A stretch of DNA of 64,000 nucleotides from Liberibacter brunswickensis (GTDB taxonomy: Bacteria > Pseudomonadota > Alphaproteobacteria > Rhizobiales > Rhizobiaceae): the NCBI RefSeq assembly GCF_036858155.1, contig NZ_JAAEJX010000006.1:1-64000 (forward strand), given 5' to 3'. Shown piece by piece: positions 18,211 to 27,069 of this stretch (the first letter of the stretch is position 1; each line of letters starts with the position of its first letter). The translations under genes were made by a program, and so were the position numbers. The notes below the pieces were generated by a model. It had not been told where the DNA came from. It did not search any database and saw only the letters and a program-made list of their open reading frames with translations.

Positions 18211-19023
18211 CTATTTTGTAAGAACGCTTGTACAATCCATGCCTATTTCTAAAAAAGAAATAACAGACATAAGCAAACAAGAAAAAATCAATCCATCAAA
18301 CCTATCCATTACACCACCATGTCCTGGCAAAAACCAACCTGAATGTTTAACACCAAAACACCTTTTAACATAAGATTCAAAAAGATCTCCCAATTGACAA
18401 GATATAGATATCATCATGGAAAGTATAAGTGATAGTTGAAAACAATTAGGATAGAAAATAGAAAAAACAACCATGCCTACACTAACGGAAGATATAACTC
18501 CTCCAATAGATCCAGACCAAGTTTTACTAGGAGATATTTTAGAAGATATTTTAGGACCACCTATAAAACGTCCAATAAAGTATGCGAAAACATCAGTCGC
18601 CCATACTACAGACAAAATAAAAAGTACTATAAAAAGTCCTTTAGCGTTATCACCACGAAGATAAGTAAGCGATATTGATGGTAATACAGAGTATATAATT
18701 CCTAGAGAATGCCAAAAAATTCTATTTTTTCTAATTGAAATCACCCAATCTATAAAAGAATAAAGCATTAAAAGGAAAAAAGATATCTTTAAAAAACCCA
18801 TAAATATCATAAAGCATATAATGAAAAAAGAAAAAAATCTCAGATTTTTTTCATAAAAGCTTAAAGATATTGAACCAGTAATATTGGTCCATTCGTAATA
18901 AATACACAAACCCATTACTATAGCCAAAAGACGAAACCACATGCCTCCTATCAAAGAAATTAGGATAAAACCACACGCAATCGTAAATCCAGTAATAATT
19001 CTCAATCTAAGCTCTTTTGACAT
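18211..19023 (-). CDS. cdsA: Phosphatidate cytidylyltransferase (CDP-diacylglycerol synthase)
   Basis: A membrane enzyme that makes CDP-diacylglycerol from phosphatidic acid and CTP for all phospholipid synthesis. It has about seven or eight hydrophobic segments. The C-terminal CDS signature is clear: QLGDLFESYVKR, then VKHSGWFLPGHGG and MDRFDGL. It has 270 residues. It lies between uppS and rseP in the conserved rhizobial block. Confidence 0.95.
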   Translation of the reverse strand: MSKELRLRIITGFTIACGFILISLIGGMWFRLLAIVMGLCIYYEWTNITGSISLSFYEKNLRFFSFFIICFMIFMGFLKISFFLLMLYSFIDWVISIRKNRIFWHSLGIIYSVLPSISLTYLRGDNAKGLFIVLFILSVVWATDVFAYFIGRFIGGPKISSKISPSKTWSGSIGGVISSVSVGMVVFSIFYPNCFQLSLILSMMISISCQLGDLFESYVKRCFGVKHSGWFLPGHGGVMDRFDGLIFSCLLMSVISFLEIGMDCTSVLTK

Positions 19024-19034
19024 TCAAATAAAAA

Positions 19035-19754
19035 CTATCCCTTTTTAGACAAACCACCAAATCGTCTATCACGAAGATTATATTGATTTACTGCATAAAA
19101 AAACAATTCTCTAGAGAAATCAGGCCAATATTCTTTTAGAAAAATAAATTCAGAATAAGCTGCTTGCCAAAGCAAAAAATCAGACAAACGCTTTTCACCA
19201 CCAGTACGAATAATGAGATCTGGATCAGGAACATCATACGTATCTAAATACTTGGCAATTAAAATACTATTTATATCATGAGAACTCACAACACCAGATT
19301 CTACATCACTTAAAATATTTTTTATGGCACGAGAAATCTCTTCTCGAGAACTATAATTAAACGCAATAAATAACTTTAGCCCTGTATTACACTTAGTTCT
19401 ATCTTCAACATCTTGCAATAAACAAAAAACATCATCACTAAGACCTACACGACTTCCAATAACACGAACTCTTATATTATTTTCTTTAAAAACATCAAAT
19501 CCTTTTTTAACAAAAACTTTAGTCAATTTGATCAATTCATCAATTTCTGAATTAGGCCTGCACCAATTATTGGCAGAAAAAGCAAAAATTGTAAGATTTT
19601 TAACACCTATCTCAGCAGCCGCAACTACTATCTCACTGCATACTTCCATACCTTTACGATGCCCAGCATAACGTGGAAGGCCGCGAGCTAACGCCCAACG
19701 CCCATTACCATCCATAATGATACCAATATGATCGGGAACTAATGAGGACGTCAT
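19035..19754 (-). CDS. uppS: Isoprenyl transferase / undecaprenyl diphosphate synthase
   Basis: A cis-prenyltransferase that makes the C55 lipid carrier for peptidoglycan and other envelope polymers. The catalytic motif HIGIIMDGNGRWA is at the N-terminus, with RYAGHRKGME and the C-terminal RTGGEKRLSDFLLWQAAYSE substrate motif. ATG 19754 is preferred because AGGTGG lies eight bases before it; the longer frame would begin inside that ribosome binding site. The product has 239 residues. It follows frr closely. Confidence 0.96.
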   Translation of the reverse strand: MTSSLVPDHIGIIMDGNGRWALARGLPRYAGHRKGMEVCSEIVVAAAEIGVKNLTIFAFSANNWCRPNSEIDELIKLTKVFVKKGFDVFKENNIRVRVIGSRVGLSDDVFCLLQDVEDRTKCNTGLKLFIAFNYSSREEISRAIKNILSDVESGVVSSHDINSILIAKYLDTYDVPDPDLIIRTGGEKRLSDFLLWQAAYSEFIFLKEYWPDFSRELFFYAVNQYNLRDRRFGGLSKKG

Positions 19755-19794
19755 ACGAATAACCACCTAAAGAATCAGAATATTTCTAAAAAAT

Positions 19795-20355
19795 TCAAAA
19801 CCTCACAATCTCCTTTTTTTTCTCTTCAAAAAAAGAATCTATATTTTGTATTGCGCTATCTGTAATTTTCTGGATCTCATTTTCTAAAATCATTGCTTCA
19901 TCTTCGCTGGTTTTTCCAGACTTTTTAGATTTCTTTAAATGATCCATACCATCACGACGGATATTTCGAACAGAAATTTTACTTTTTTCAGCATGATTCT
20001 GAGCCACCTTTACAAGCTCAAGACGCCTTTCTTCAGTTGTTTCGGGAATAGGCACCCTCATAATTTGACCTTCAACGATTGGATTTAAACCAAGATTAGA
20101 TTCATGAATTCCACGCTCTACAGATGCAACCATTTCCTTATCCCAAACAGATACTACAAGCATACGAGGCTCTGATAATGTAACGTTAGCTACTTGGTTA
20201 AGAGGAAGATGTGAGCCATACGCCTCAACTTTTACTAAATCAAGCATAGAAGGAGAAACTCTCCCAGTACGCAAAGCCATAATATCTTTCTTCAAAAAAG
20301 AAATAGCATCATCCATACGATCTTTGATGTTTTTTAAATCAACTACTTGATTCAT
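19795..20355 (-). CDS. frr: Ribosome recycling factor
   Basis: It releases post-termination ribosomes together with EF-G. Its 186 residues match the family length, with the conserved ALRTGRVSPSMLD near the N-terminus and the RRDGMDHLKK segment in the three-helix bundle. It lies between pyrH and uppS in the conserved order. The start is preceded by GGAAGG. Confidence 0.97.
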   Translation of the reverse strand: MNQVVDLKNIKDRMDDAISFLKKDIMALRTGRVSPSMLDLVKVEAYGSHLPLNQVANVTLSEPRMLVVSVWDKEMVASVERGIHESNLGLNPIVEGQIMRVPIPETTEERRLELVKVAQNHAEKSKISVRNIRRDGMDHLKKSKKSGKTSEDEAMILENEIQKITDSAIQNIDSFFEEKKKEIVRF

Positions 20356-20393
20356 ATTTACCTTCCAAACACATTACTAAAACAGACAAGAAG

Positions 20394-21122
20394 CTATCCC
20401 TCAGAAATAATAGTACTACTCTCCAATCCATATAAAACCTTTAGAATTCCCCCTTTACTATGAATAGAGAATACAATAATGGGGATAGAAAAATCACGAG
20501 CCAAAATAATAGACGAAAAATCCATAACTTTCAAATCTTTCTCAAGAAATTGATTGTACGTCAAACTATCAAAACGAGTAGAAGAAGAATTTACGTGAGG
20601 ATCCGCAGAATATACGCCATCTACTTGTGTCCCCTTTAAAATTACATCAGCACCTATTTCGCTTGCCCTTAATGAAGCTGCTGAATCAGTCGTCAAACAA
20701 GAGTTACCAGTCCCTCCAGCAAATATAACTACCTTATTTTGAGAAAGATACGACATAGCATTTCTACATGAAAAAACCTCACAAATTTGAGGCATAAATA
20801 TAGAAGACATAATAATAGTAGGCACTTTAGCTTTACGTAAAGCAAGATCCAAAGACAAAGCATTTATAACTGTTGACAACATACCCATAGAATCAAACGT
20901 AGATCGTTCATATAATTGATAATTTTCAGAAACAATTTTACTTCCTCTAAAGATATTACCTCCACCTATAACAACTCCAATTTCAATACCCTTCGAATGC
21001 ACTTCCGCTATATCATTAGATATCCTATTAACAGAATCCATATCAATTCCAAAATCTGAATTCCCAGCAAGAGCCTCACCTGAAACTTTTAAAAGAATAC
21101 GTTTATAAGGTAAATCAGACAA
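20394..21122 (-). CDS. pyrH: UMP kinase
   Basis: A hexameric bacterial UMP kinase of the amino-acid-kinase fold, giving UDP for RNA, DNA and UDP-sugar synthesis. The phosphate loop KVSGEAL, the nucleotide segment GVVIGGGNIFRG and FAGGTGNSCLTTDSAASLRA are diagnostic. It has 242 residues. It follows tsf and precedes frr. Confidence 0.97.
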   Translation of the reverse strand: MSDLPYKRILLKVSGEALAGNSDFGIDMDSVNRISNDIAEVHSKGIEIGVVIGGGNIFRGSKIVSENYQLYERSTFDSMGMLSTVINALSLDLALRKAKVPTIIMSSIFMPQICEVFSCRNAMSYLSQNKVVIFAGGTGNSCLTTDSAASLRASEIGADVILKGTQVDGVYSADPHVNSSSTRFDSLTYNQFLEKDLKVMDFSSIILARDFSIPIIVFSIHSKGGILKVLYGLESSTIISEG

Positions 21123-21183
21123 TCACTTCTCTCTAACTAAAATTTAAAATAATAAAAACACAAAAGGTCATTTATTTTACCTA

Positions 21184-22071
21184 TTAATCTTTTGCTTCTT
21201 CACCCATAATAAAATGCATCATACCAATAACCTTAATAGAAGCACCAACTGATTTCTCAGATGCTTTTAAAAAGTCTGATACAGTCATAGAAGTATCAAC
21301 TACAAAATCTTGATGCGTAAGAACAATTTGCTTAAAGAAATTATTCATTTTTCCATCTACTATCCTTTCAACTATATTGCCAGATTTACCAGCATCAAGA
21401 GCCTGTGTCATGTAATGAGCTCGTTGCTTAGCAACAATAGCAGAATCAAGCATTTGCACAGAAATTACAGACGGACAAGCTAAAGCTATATGTAGTGCTA
21501 TCTGATCTCCTATAGAACAAATAGCTTTCTTATCTTTTGCAGAAGACTGTAGAGCCACAAGAACACCAATCTTACCTAAATCATCAGAAGGAGAAGGGTG
21601 AACATAAGATGATATAACACCTCCTGGAGCACAAAGAACAGCAGCTCTCCTCAATTTAATGCACTCCCCAGTAATAGCAATAAAATTATTAATTTTATCC
21701 TCTACAGTAACTCCACTATGGTCGAATGGCTCTGCAAGAACATTACTTAAAGAACCATCTGTTGAAAGAGTAACCTTTGCAATCTTGGAAACAAGACTTT
21801 TAAAATCAGCGTTTTGTGCCAGACTATCAGTCTCAACATTGACCTCTACAATAGCTGATTTTTCAAAACCATCTCGAGCAATTCCTACAACACCCTCTAA
21901 AGGATTCCTATCTTCTCTTTTTTTAGCTGCTACTGCCCCTTTAGAATTTAAAATTTCAGTTGCCAACTTACTATCACCTTTAGCTTCCAGCAACGCATTC
22001 TTGCAATCCATAATTCCAGCACCAGTTTTATCACGCAACTGTTTTACAGCAATAGCATCTATTTTAATCAT
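21184..22071 (-). CDS. tsf: Elongation factor Ts
   Basis: The guanine-nucleotide exchange factor for EF-Tu. The N-terminal UBA-like domain has the signature VKQLRDKTGAGIMDCKNAL, and the core begins VNVETDSLAQNADF, matching the TDFVA region that contacts EF-Tu. ATG 22071 is preceded by GGAGAA; a TTG one codon earlier is less likely. The product has 295 residues. It follows rpsB by 22 bases and is surely co-transcribed with it. Confidence 0.97.
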   Translation of the reverse strand: MIKIDAIAVKQLRDKTGAGIMDCKNALLEAKGDSKLATEILNSKGAVAAKKREDRNPLEGVVGIARDGFEKSAIVEVNVETDSLAQNADFKSLVSKIAKVTLSTDGSLSNVLAEPFDHSGVTVEDKINNFIAITGECIKLRRAAVLCAPGGVISSYVHPSPSDDLGKIGVLVALQSSAKDKKAICSIGDQIALHIALACPSVISVQMLDSAIVAKQRAHYMTQALDAGKSGNIVERIVDGKMNNFFKQIVLTHQDFVVDTSMTVSDFLKASEKSVGASIKVIGMMHFIMGEEAKD

Positions 22072-22093
22072 CAAAAATAATTCTCCTAATACA

Positions 22094-22918
22094 TCAATCT
22101 ACTAATTCAGGCACAACATAAACTTCTTTATTATTATCAAATTCTAAATCTTTAGATTCTTGTACATCTTCTTTTTCTAAATGTACTTCAGGATTATCTG
22201 AAGACTTAGTATCTCCACCCATATAACTATGTTGTCGAGCAATACCATCAATAGCAGCTGAAGCTACAAGATCGCAAAACAACGCAATAGATCTCGAAGA
22301 ATCATCGTTCCCTGGGATAACATAATCTATCAAATCAGGATCGCTATTGGTATCGACTACCGCCACTATAGGTATACGTAAGCGACGAGCCTCTTTAATA
22401 GCAAGCTTCTCTCGATTTGTGTCTATTATAAACATCAAATCAGGCAATCCTCCCATATCACGAATACCATCTAAAGCCCTTTTTAGCTTGTCACGATGAC
22501 GTTCAATATTCAAACGTTCTTTTTTGGTAAATCCATGGTTTTCTTTATTTAGGGTATCATCTAAATTTCTTAATGTCTGAATGGATTGAGAGACAGTCTT
22601 CCAATTGGTAATCATTCCACCCAACCACTTAGAATTTACACAATACTGTGCAGAACGTTTAGCAGCTTCCATAACACAATCAGAAGCCTGAGGCTTTGTA
22701 GCTACAAATAGAATACGACCACCTCGTGCTACAGTATCAGAAACAACTTGCAAAGCCTTATAAAGCATAGGCATTGTCTGAGAAAGGTCTATAATATGCG
22801 TGCCATTACGCTTACAAAAGATATAATTTCCCATCTTAGGATTCCATAAAAAATCCCTATGACCAAATTGTACTCCTGCCTCTAGTAATTGTTGTATAGT
22901 AAACTTTGGAATAGCCAT
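22094..22918 (-). CDS. rpsB: Small ribosomal subunit protein S2
   Basis: 30S protein S2, at the head-platform junction near S1. From ATG 22918 (AAAGGA upstream) it begins MAIPKFTIQQLLEAGVQFGHR, the usual S2 start, and contains SKWLGGMITNWKT and PDLMFIIDTNREKLAIKEA. It has 274 residues, with an acidic C-terminal tail. The frame extends upstream of 22918, but that part has no family match. It heads the long leftward operon rpsB-tsf-pyrH-frr and onward. Confidence 0.97.
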   Translation of the reverse strand: MAIPKFTIQQLLEAGVQFGHRDFLWNPKMGNYIFCKRNGTHIIDLSQTMPMLYKALQVVSDTVARGGRILFVATKPQASDCVMEAAKRSAQYCVNSKWLGGMITNWKTVSQSIQTLRNLDDTLNKENHGFTKKERLNIERHRDKLKRALDGIRDMGGLPDLMFIIDTNREKLAIKEARRLRIPIVAVVDTNSDPDLIDYVIPGNDDSSRSIALFCDLVASAAIDGIARQHSYMGGDTKSSDNPEVHLEKEDVQESKDLEFDNNKEVYVVPELVD

Positions 22919-23281
22919 AATAAAAAAATCCTTTGTTATCCGGTTTGTCCTCCGCAAAACGTGAATCAAGATGCCCAAACATCATGCCACCGGAAAAGTT
23001 GTCAACTAAGTTAACTACTTACTTTTGCGTGCGAAATATATAATACTTAATATGAGATACACTCGACTCAATATAAAATCAAGATAATCCCTTGACATTG
23101 TTATAAATTGCTTAATTTTTTTCTTAATATCGTAAACATGAAGATTTAAAAACCTTTTCTCTTTTCAGAAAGATAATAAAATGTTATGGTGTATATGGTA
23201 TGCCTTTAGAAGATCAAGTTTAGCAAAATAAAAGCTAAGATAAATTCGTTAGAATCATGTGCTTTCAAGGGACATAAATTT
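22919..23281. other. Divergent intergenic region between rpsB and the HIT gene
   Basis: This region must hold the rpsB promoter and leader leftward and the HIT-gene promoter rightward. Perfect TTGACA hexamers occur on the minus strand at 23005-23000 and on the plus strand near 23092-23097, but neither has a good -10 at 16-18 bases, so I do not call either as a promoter. No RNA gene or broken coding sequence was seen. Confidence 0.5.
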
Positions 23282-23779
23282 ATGAAAGAAAAATGTTCAG
23301 TTAAGTACGATGATAAAAATATTTTCATCAAAATCATACGCAATGAAATAAACGCATGTCGAGTATATGAAGACGAAATATTAATTGCTATAATGGATAT
23401 TATGCCCCATAATCCTGGACATGTATTAGTTATTCCAAAATCTCGTATAATAGATATTTTTGAAGCTCCTACAAGTATTCTTTCACATATAATACTCGTT
23501 GTAAAAAAAATTGCGATAGCTTGCAAGAAATCATTGCAAGCAGATGGAATTCAGATTTTGCAATTCAATGGAAATTCTGCTGGACAAACAATTCCACATT
23601 TGCATTTTCATATCATTCCATGCAAAAAGGGAGACGGTATACTGCTCGGTAGTAACATGCACTCAGCACAAAAAACAGAAACTCTGGAAAATTTAGAGCT
23701 TAATGCAAAAAAGATTCGTAAAGAACTGCAAACTTCTCAAGAAACAGTGAGTGATAAAAATGACAAATGTTGTTGCTAA
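23282..23779 (+). CDS. HIT-family nucleotide hydrolase
   Basis: A histidine-triad protein, probably hydrolysing purine nucleoside phosphoramidates, AMP-lysine adducts or similar. The catalytic triad is HLHFHII (106-112), preceded by NGNSAGQTIPHLHFH; the N-terminal strand region has ILIAIMDIMPHNPGHVLVIPK. The 165 residues exceed the minimal HIT protein by a C-terminal helical tail ending in CCC. The start has AAGGGA about eight bases upstream. It precedes dapD and dapE on the same strand, but the 79-base gap leaves co-transcription open. Confidence 0.9.
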   Translation: MKEKCSVKYDDKNIFIKIIRNEINACRVYEDEILIAIMDIMPHNPGHVLVIPKSRIIDIFEAPTSILSHIILVVKKIAIACKKSLQADGIQILQFNGNSAGQTIPHLHFHIIPCKKGDGILLGSNMHSAQKTETLENLELNAKKIRKELQTSQETVSDKNDKCCC

Positions 23780-23858
23780 AAGGTACTTTCTTTTAATATT
23801 TTAAACCTTTATCTTAAATTTTTTGATACAACTTTTATTTCTTGATGGAGAATTTCCT

Positions 23859-24713
23859 ATGAATAAAATTCACATTATTCAATTAGAGAATACAATAAAT
23901 TCTTTCTTTGAAAATAGTAATTCTAAAAATCATTCAATCCCTAAAGATGTAAAAGATGCCGTCCAATCTACTTTGAATCTATTAGATAAAGGCATTATAC
24001 GAGTTGCATCACTGAATAACGGTCACTGGACAACACATCAATGGATAAAAAAAACTATTTTGTTATCTTTCCAAATTAACTCTACAGAAATAATTTCTAA
24101 CGGGAATGGATATTCGACATGGTGGGATAAAATACCTGGAAAATTTGAAAAATGGACACAACAAGATTTTGAAAAACATAACTTTCGTACAGTTCCCGGA
24201 ACTATAGTTCGTCATTCCTCATATATAGCTCCTAGAACTGTATTGATGCCATCTTTTATTAATGTAGGTGCCTATATTGATGAAGGAAGCATGATAGATG
24301 CCTGGGCAACAATAGGATCCTGTGCTCAAATTGGGAAAAATGTCCATATTTCAGGAGGAGTTGGAATCGGTGGAGTACTTGAGCCAATTCAAGCAGGCCC
24401 AACTATTGTAGAAGACAACTGTTTCATTGGAGCTCGTTCCGAAATAGTAGAAGGATGTATAATTCGTGAAGGATCTGTTCTTGGAATGGGAGTGTTTATT
24501 GGAAAATCCACCAAAATTATAGACCGTAATACTGGGATAATTACTTATGGTGAAGTACCTCCATATTCTGTCGTTGTTCCAGGAAGTTATCAAGGGAAAA
24601 GTTTGAAAAAAAATATAGTGGAACCAAATATCTATTGCGCAGTTATCATTAAAAAAGTAGATGAGAAAACTAGATCTAAGACCAGTATAAATACATTATT
24701 ACGAGATTATTAA
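23859..24713 (+). CDS. dapD: 2,3,4,5-tetrahydropyridine-2,6-dicarboxylate N-succinyltransferase
   Basis: It succinylates tetrahydrodipicolinate in the succinylase branch of lysine and diaminopimelate synthesis. A left-handed beta helix of hexapeptide repeats is evident (IAPRTVLMPSFINVGAYID, GSMIDAWATIGSCAQIG), with the active-site region HISGGVGIGGVLEP. ATG 23859 has GGAGAA at a suitable distance; the product has 284 residues. It is followed by dapE, the enzyme two steps further on. Confidence 0.96.
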   Translation: MNKIHIIQLENTINSFFENSNSKNHSIPKDVKDAVQSTLNLLDKGIIRVASLNNGHWTTHQWIKKTILLSFQINSTEIISNGNGYSTWWDKIPGKFEKWTQQDFEKHNFRTVPGTIVRHSSYIAPRTVLMPSFINVGAYIDEGSMIDAWATIGSCAQIGKNVHISGGVGIGGVLEPIQAGPTIVEDNCFIGARSEIVEGCIIREGSVLGMGVFIGKSTKIIDRNTGIITYGEVPPYSVVVPGSYQGKSLKKNIVEPNIYCAVIIKKVDEKTRSKTSINTLLRDY

Positions 24714-24735
24714 TAATATTTAACATTTTTGCATA

Positions 24736-25905
24736 ATGTCCCAAAATTACCTGACATATCTCATAAAATTAATAGAATGCCCTTCGATAACTCCAAAAGA
24801 TGAAGGAGCAATTTCCATATTAATAAATGCTTTAAAACCACTTGGTTTTGTTATTGAAGAAAAATATTTTCAAACAGAAAAAACTCAAGTAGTTAAAAAT
24901 CTTTATGCTCGTTTTGGAACAAAAAAACCCCATTTAATGTTTGCTGGACATGTAGATGTTGTACCTCCTGGCAATTTGAATCATTGGAAACATTCGCCTT
25001 TTTCTGCCACCATTATAGAAAATAGAATATATGGACGCGGAACTGTTGATATGAAAGGCAGTATAGCTTGTTTTATAGCTGCTATTTCTCGTTTTATTAC
25101 AAAACACAAAAATTTCGGATCTATTTCAATGTTACTTACCTCAGATGAAGAAGGACCTGCAATAAATGGAACAAGAAAGATGCTTTCATGGATCAAAAAA
25201 AAAGGAGAAAAGTGGGATGCATGTATAGTAGGAGAGCCAACATGCACAAACATATTAGGTGATACAATAAAAATAGGACGCCGAGGAAGCCTTTCAGGAG
25301 AAATCACAATTCATGGAAAACAAGGCCATGTAGCATATCCACATTTAACAGAGAATCCCATAAGAGGACTTATACCATTATTACATCAATTAACTAATAT
25401 AAAATTCGATTCTGGCAATGATGCTTTTATCCCAACAAATTTAGAAGTAACAACAATAGACGTAGGAAACTACACGAAAAATTTAATCCCCGCACAAGTA
25501 AAAATATCTTTTAACGTACGCTTTAACAAGTTATGGAATGAAGAAACATTAAAAGAAGAAATTAAAATTCGTATAACAAAGGGAATCGAGAGTGTACCAA
25601 AACTATCTCATAGTGTACATTTTTTATCTCCTGTTTCTCCCGTTTTTTTAACAAATGATAAAAAACTAATATCTATATTAAGCAAAAGCATTTATAATGT
25701 TACAGAGAAAACCCCTATGCTCTCTACTTCTGGAGGAACATCTGATGCACGTTTTATAAAAAATTATTGTCCCGTAATCGAATTTGGACTTGTAGGAAAA
25801 ACAATGCATGCTGTAGATGAAAACACATCTATCCAAGATCTTGAAGATTTAACATGCATATATGAAAAATTTTTGTATAACTGGTTTATAGATACCAATA
25901 AATAA
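24736..25905 (+). CDS. dapE: Succinyl-diaminopimelate desuccinylase
   Basis: A di-zinc M20 hydrolase that releases LL-diaminopimelate. Metal ligands and catalytic residues are visible: GHVDVVPPG (His72), GRGTVDMKGS (Asp105, bridging), SDEEGPA (Glu138 catalytic base, Glu139 ligand), GEPTCT, and a C-terminal histidine in KTMHAVDEN. It has 389 residues. It lies 22 bases after dapD and supplies diaminopimelate for peptidoglycan as well as lysine. Confidence 0.96.
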   Translation: MSQNYLTYLIKLIECPSITPKDEGAISILINALKPLGFVIEEKYFQTEKTQVVKNLYARFGTKKPHLMFAGHVDVVPPGNLNHWKHSPFSATIIENRIYGRGTVDMKGSIACFIAAISRFITKHKNFGSISMLLTSDEEGPAINGTRKMLSWIKKKGEKWDACIVGEPTCTNILGDTIKIGRRGSLSGEITIHGKQGHVAYPHLTENPIRGLIPLLHQLTNIKFDSGNDAFIPTNLEVTTIDVGNYTKNLIPAQVKISFNVRFNKLWNEETLKEEIKIRITKGIESVPKLSHSVHFLSPVSPVFLTNDKKLISILSKSIYNVTEKTPMLSTSGGTSDARFIKNYCPVIEFGLVGKTMHAVDENTSIQDLEDLTCIYEKFLYNWFIDTNK

Positions 25906-26057
25906 AATTAAATTTTTTTATGCTAAAAGAGTAAAATTTCATTTTTATATTTCAATGATATATATAAAAAAACAGACCCAATCCTTTGATGTTTTTTTAT
26001 TGTTCACGACGAAAATAATTTTTGAGATAGATACCTAAATATAAAAAGTATTTTACT

Positions 26058-26507
26058 TTATATCTTAGAATTTGACACACGATTTCTACGACCGCGTCCA
26101 AGACCCATATTCTTAGCAAGTTTAGAACGGGTAGTCGCATATTCCCTAGAAACCATTGGATAATCACTAGATAAATTCCATTTAATACGATACTCATCAG
26201 GAGTCATATTATGATGTGTCTTCAAATGACGTTTTAAAGACTTGAATTGCATTCCATCTTCTAAACAATACAGACAACCATCTTCTATAGATTTACGTAT
26301 TGGAACGGCTGGTTTAAGCCTTTCAGGTTGCACACTATCTTGACAAGGAGAACTAGAAGTTATTCCCTTAAGAGCAGAGTGTACATCCGTAATAAGCCCC
26401 CCGATATCATCCATAGGAACAACATGGTTACCCACATATGCGGCAACTATATCAACAGTCAATTCAAGGAATTTATCAGAACTATCAAAAATAGTATCAT
26501 CATCCAT
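26058..26507 (-). CDS. mucR: MucR/Ros family transcriptional regulator
   Basis: A global regulator of the Ros/MucR family, which in rhizobia and Brucella silences exopolysaccharide, motility and virulence genes by binding AT-rich DNA. The N-terminal oligomerisation part has LELTVDIVAAYVGNHVVP. The C-terminal zinc-finger domain reads CLEDGMQFKSLKRHLKTHH, giving Cys81, Asp84, His94 and His98/99; Asp replaces the second Cys of classic Ros, as known for other MucR proteins. The conserved MTPDEYRIKWNL and DYPMV follow. I chose ATG 26507 (AGAGGGG upstream, 149 residues); an upstream extension has no family match. It is preceded by a 560-base AT-rich region, a plausible autoregulatory target. Confidence 0.93.
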   Translation of the reverse strand: MDDDTIFDSSDKFLELTVDIVAAYVGNHVVPMDDIGGLITDVHSALKGITSSSPCQDSVQPERLKPAVPIRKSIEDGCLYCLEDGMQFKSLKRHLKTHHNMTPDEYRIKWNLSSDYPMVSREYATTRSKLAKNMGLGRGRRNRVSNSKI

Positions 26508-27069
26508 ATATAAAGCTACCCCTCTATTTGTATGGCATATATCTTCTCTACGTATGACACAGCAAAACATGAATCAAGGAAGATACACACCCAGATTTAA
26601 ATAAAAAGAAAAATAATTTTCATCTACAATTATGAATACTATCACATATCTTTTTAATTTAAAAAGTTATATCAATAAAATGCTTAACAATAACAAAATC
26701 TAAAAATACTTCTTATAATGATAAAAATAGAACTATTATTCTATAATTTTTCAAAAAAATAGTCTCTATTAAAATATTTTATGAAAAATCACTTATTACT
26801 TTATATACCCTTAATATCTATAATAATCTATACTTAATATATAACAATATTTTCTACTTAAAAATACAATAAGAAACATAAAATATATTATAAATCATTT
26901 AATTTTTATATATTAAATCAAAAATTTATTTTAATAAAAAAAATAAAATTTTTAATAGAAATGAATAGATAAACCTAATACTTTATACAAAAGAAATTAT
27001 TCCAATTCCAACATATCTATATATAAATAAGTTGAAATAAGATTCAAAAAACCAAAGCAATAATAACAA
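26508..27069. other. Long AT-rich intergenic region upstream of mucR
   Basis: About 560 bases with very few G or C and many A/T tracts lie between pnp and mucR, both leftward. No conserved coding frame, RNA or clear terminator was seen. It must contain the mucR promoter and any pnp terminator. MucR-type proteins prefer AT-rich DNA, so it is a plausible site of autoregulation; that is an inference. Confidence 0.5.

Noticed and set aside
21659..22105. Antisense frame of 148 codons opposite tsf
   Set aside because: tsf is unmistakable on the other strand and the antisense product is low-complexity.
23092..23120. Possible promoter with perfect TTGACA before the HIT gene
   Set aside because: No acceptable -10 hexamer lies 16-18 bases downstream, so a lone -35 in AT-rich DNA is not enough.
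25997..26197. Small hydrophobic frame overlapping the 3' end of mucR on the same strand
   Set aside because: It overlaps conserved MucR codons in another frame and has no ribosome binding site or family match.
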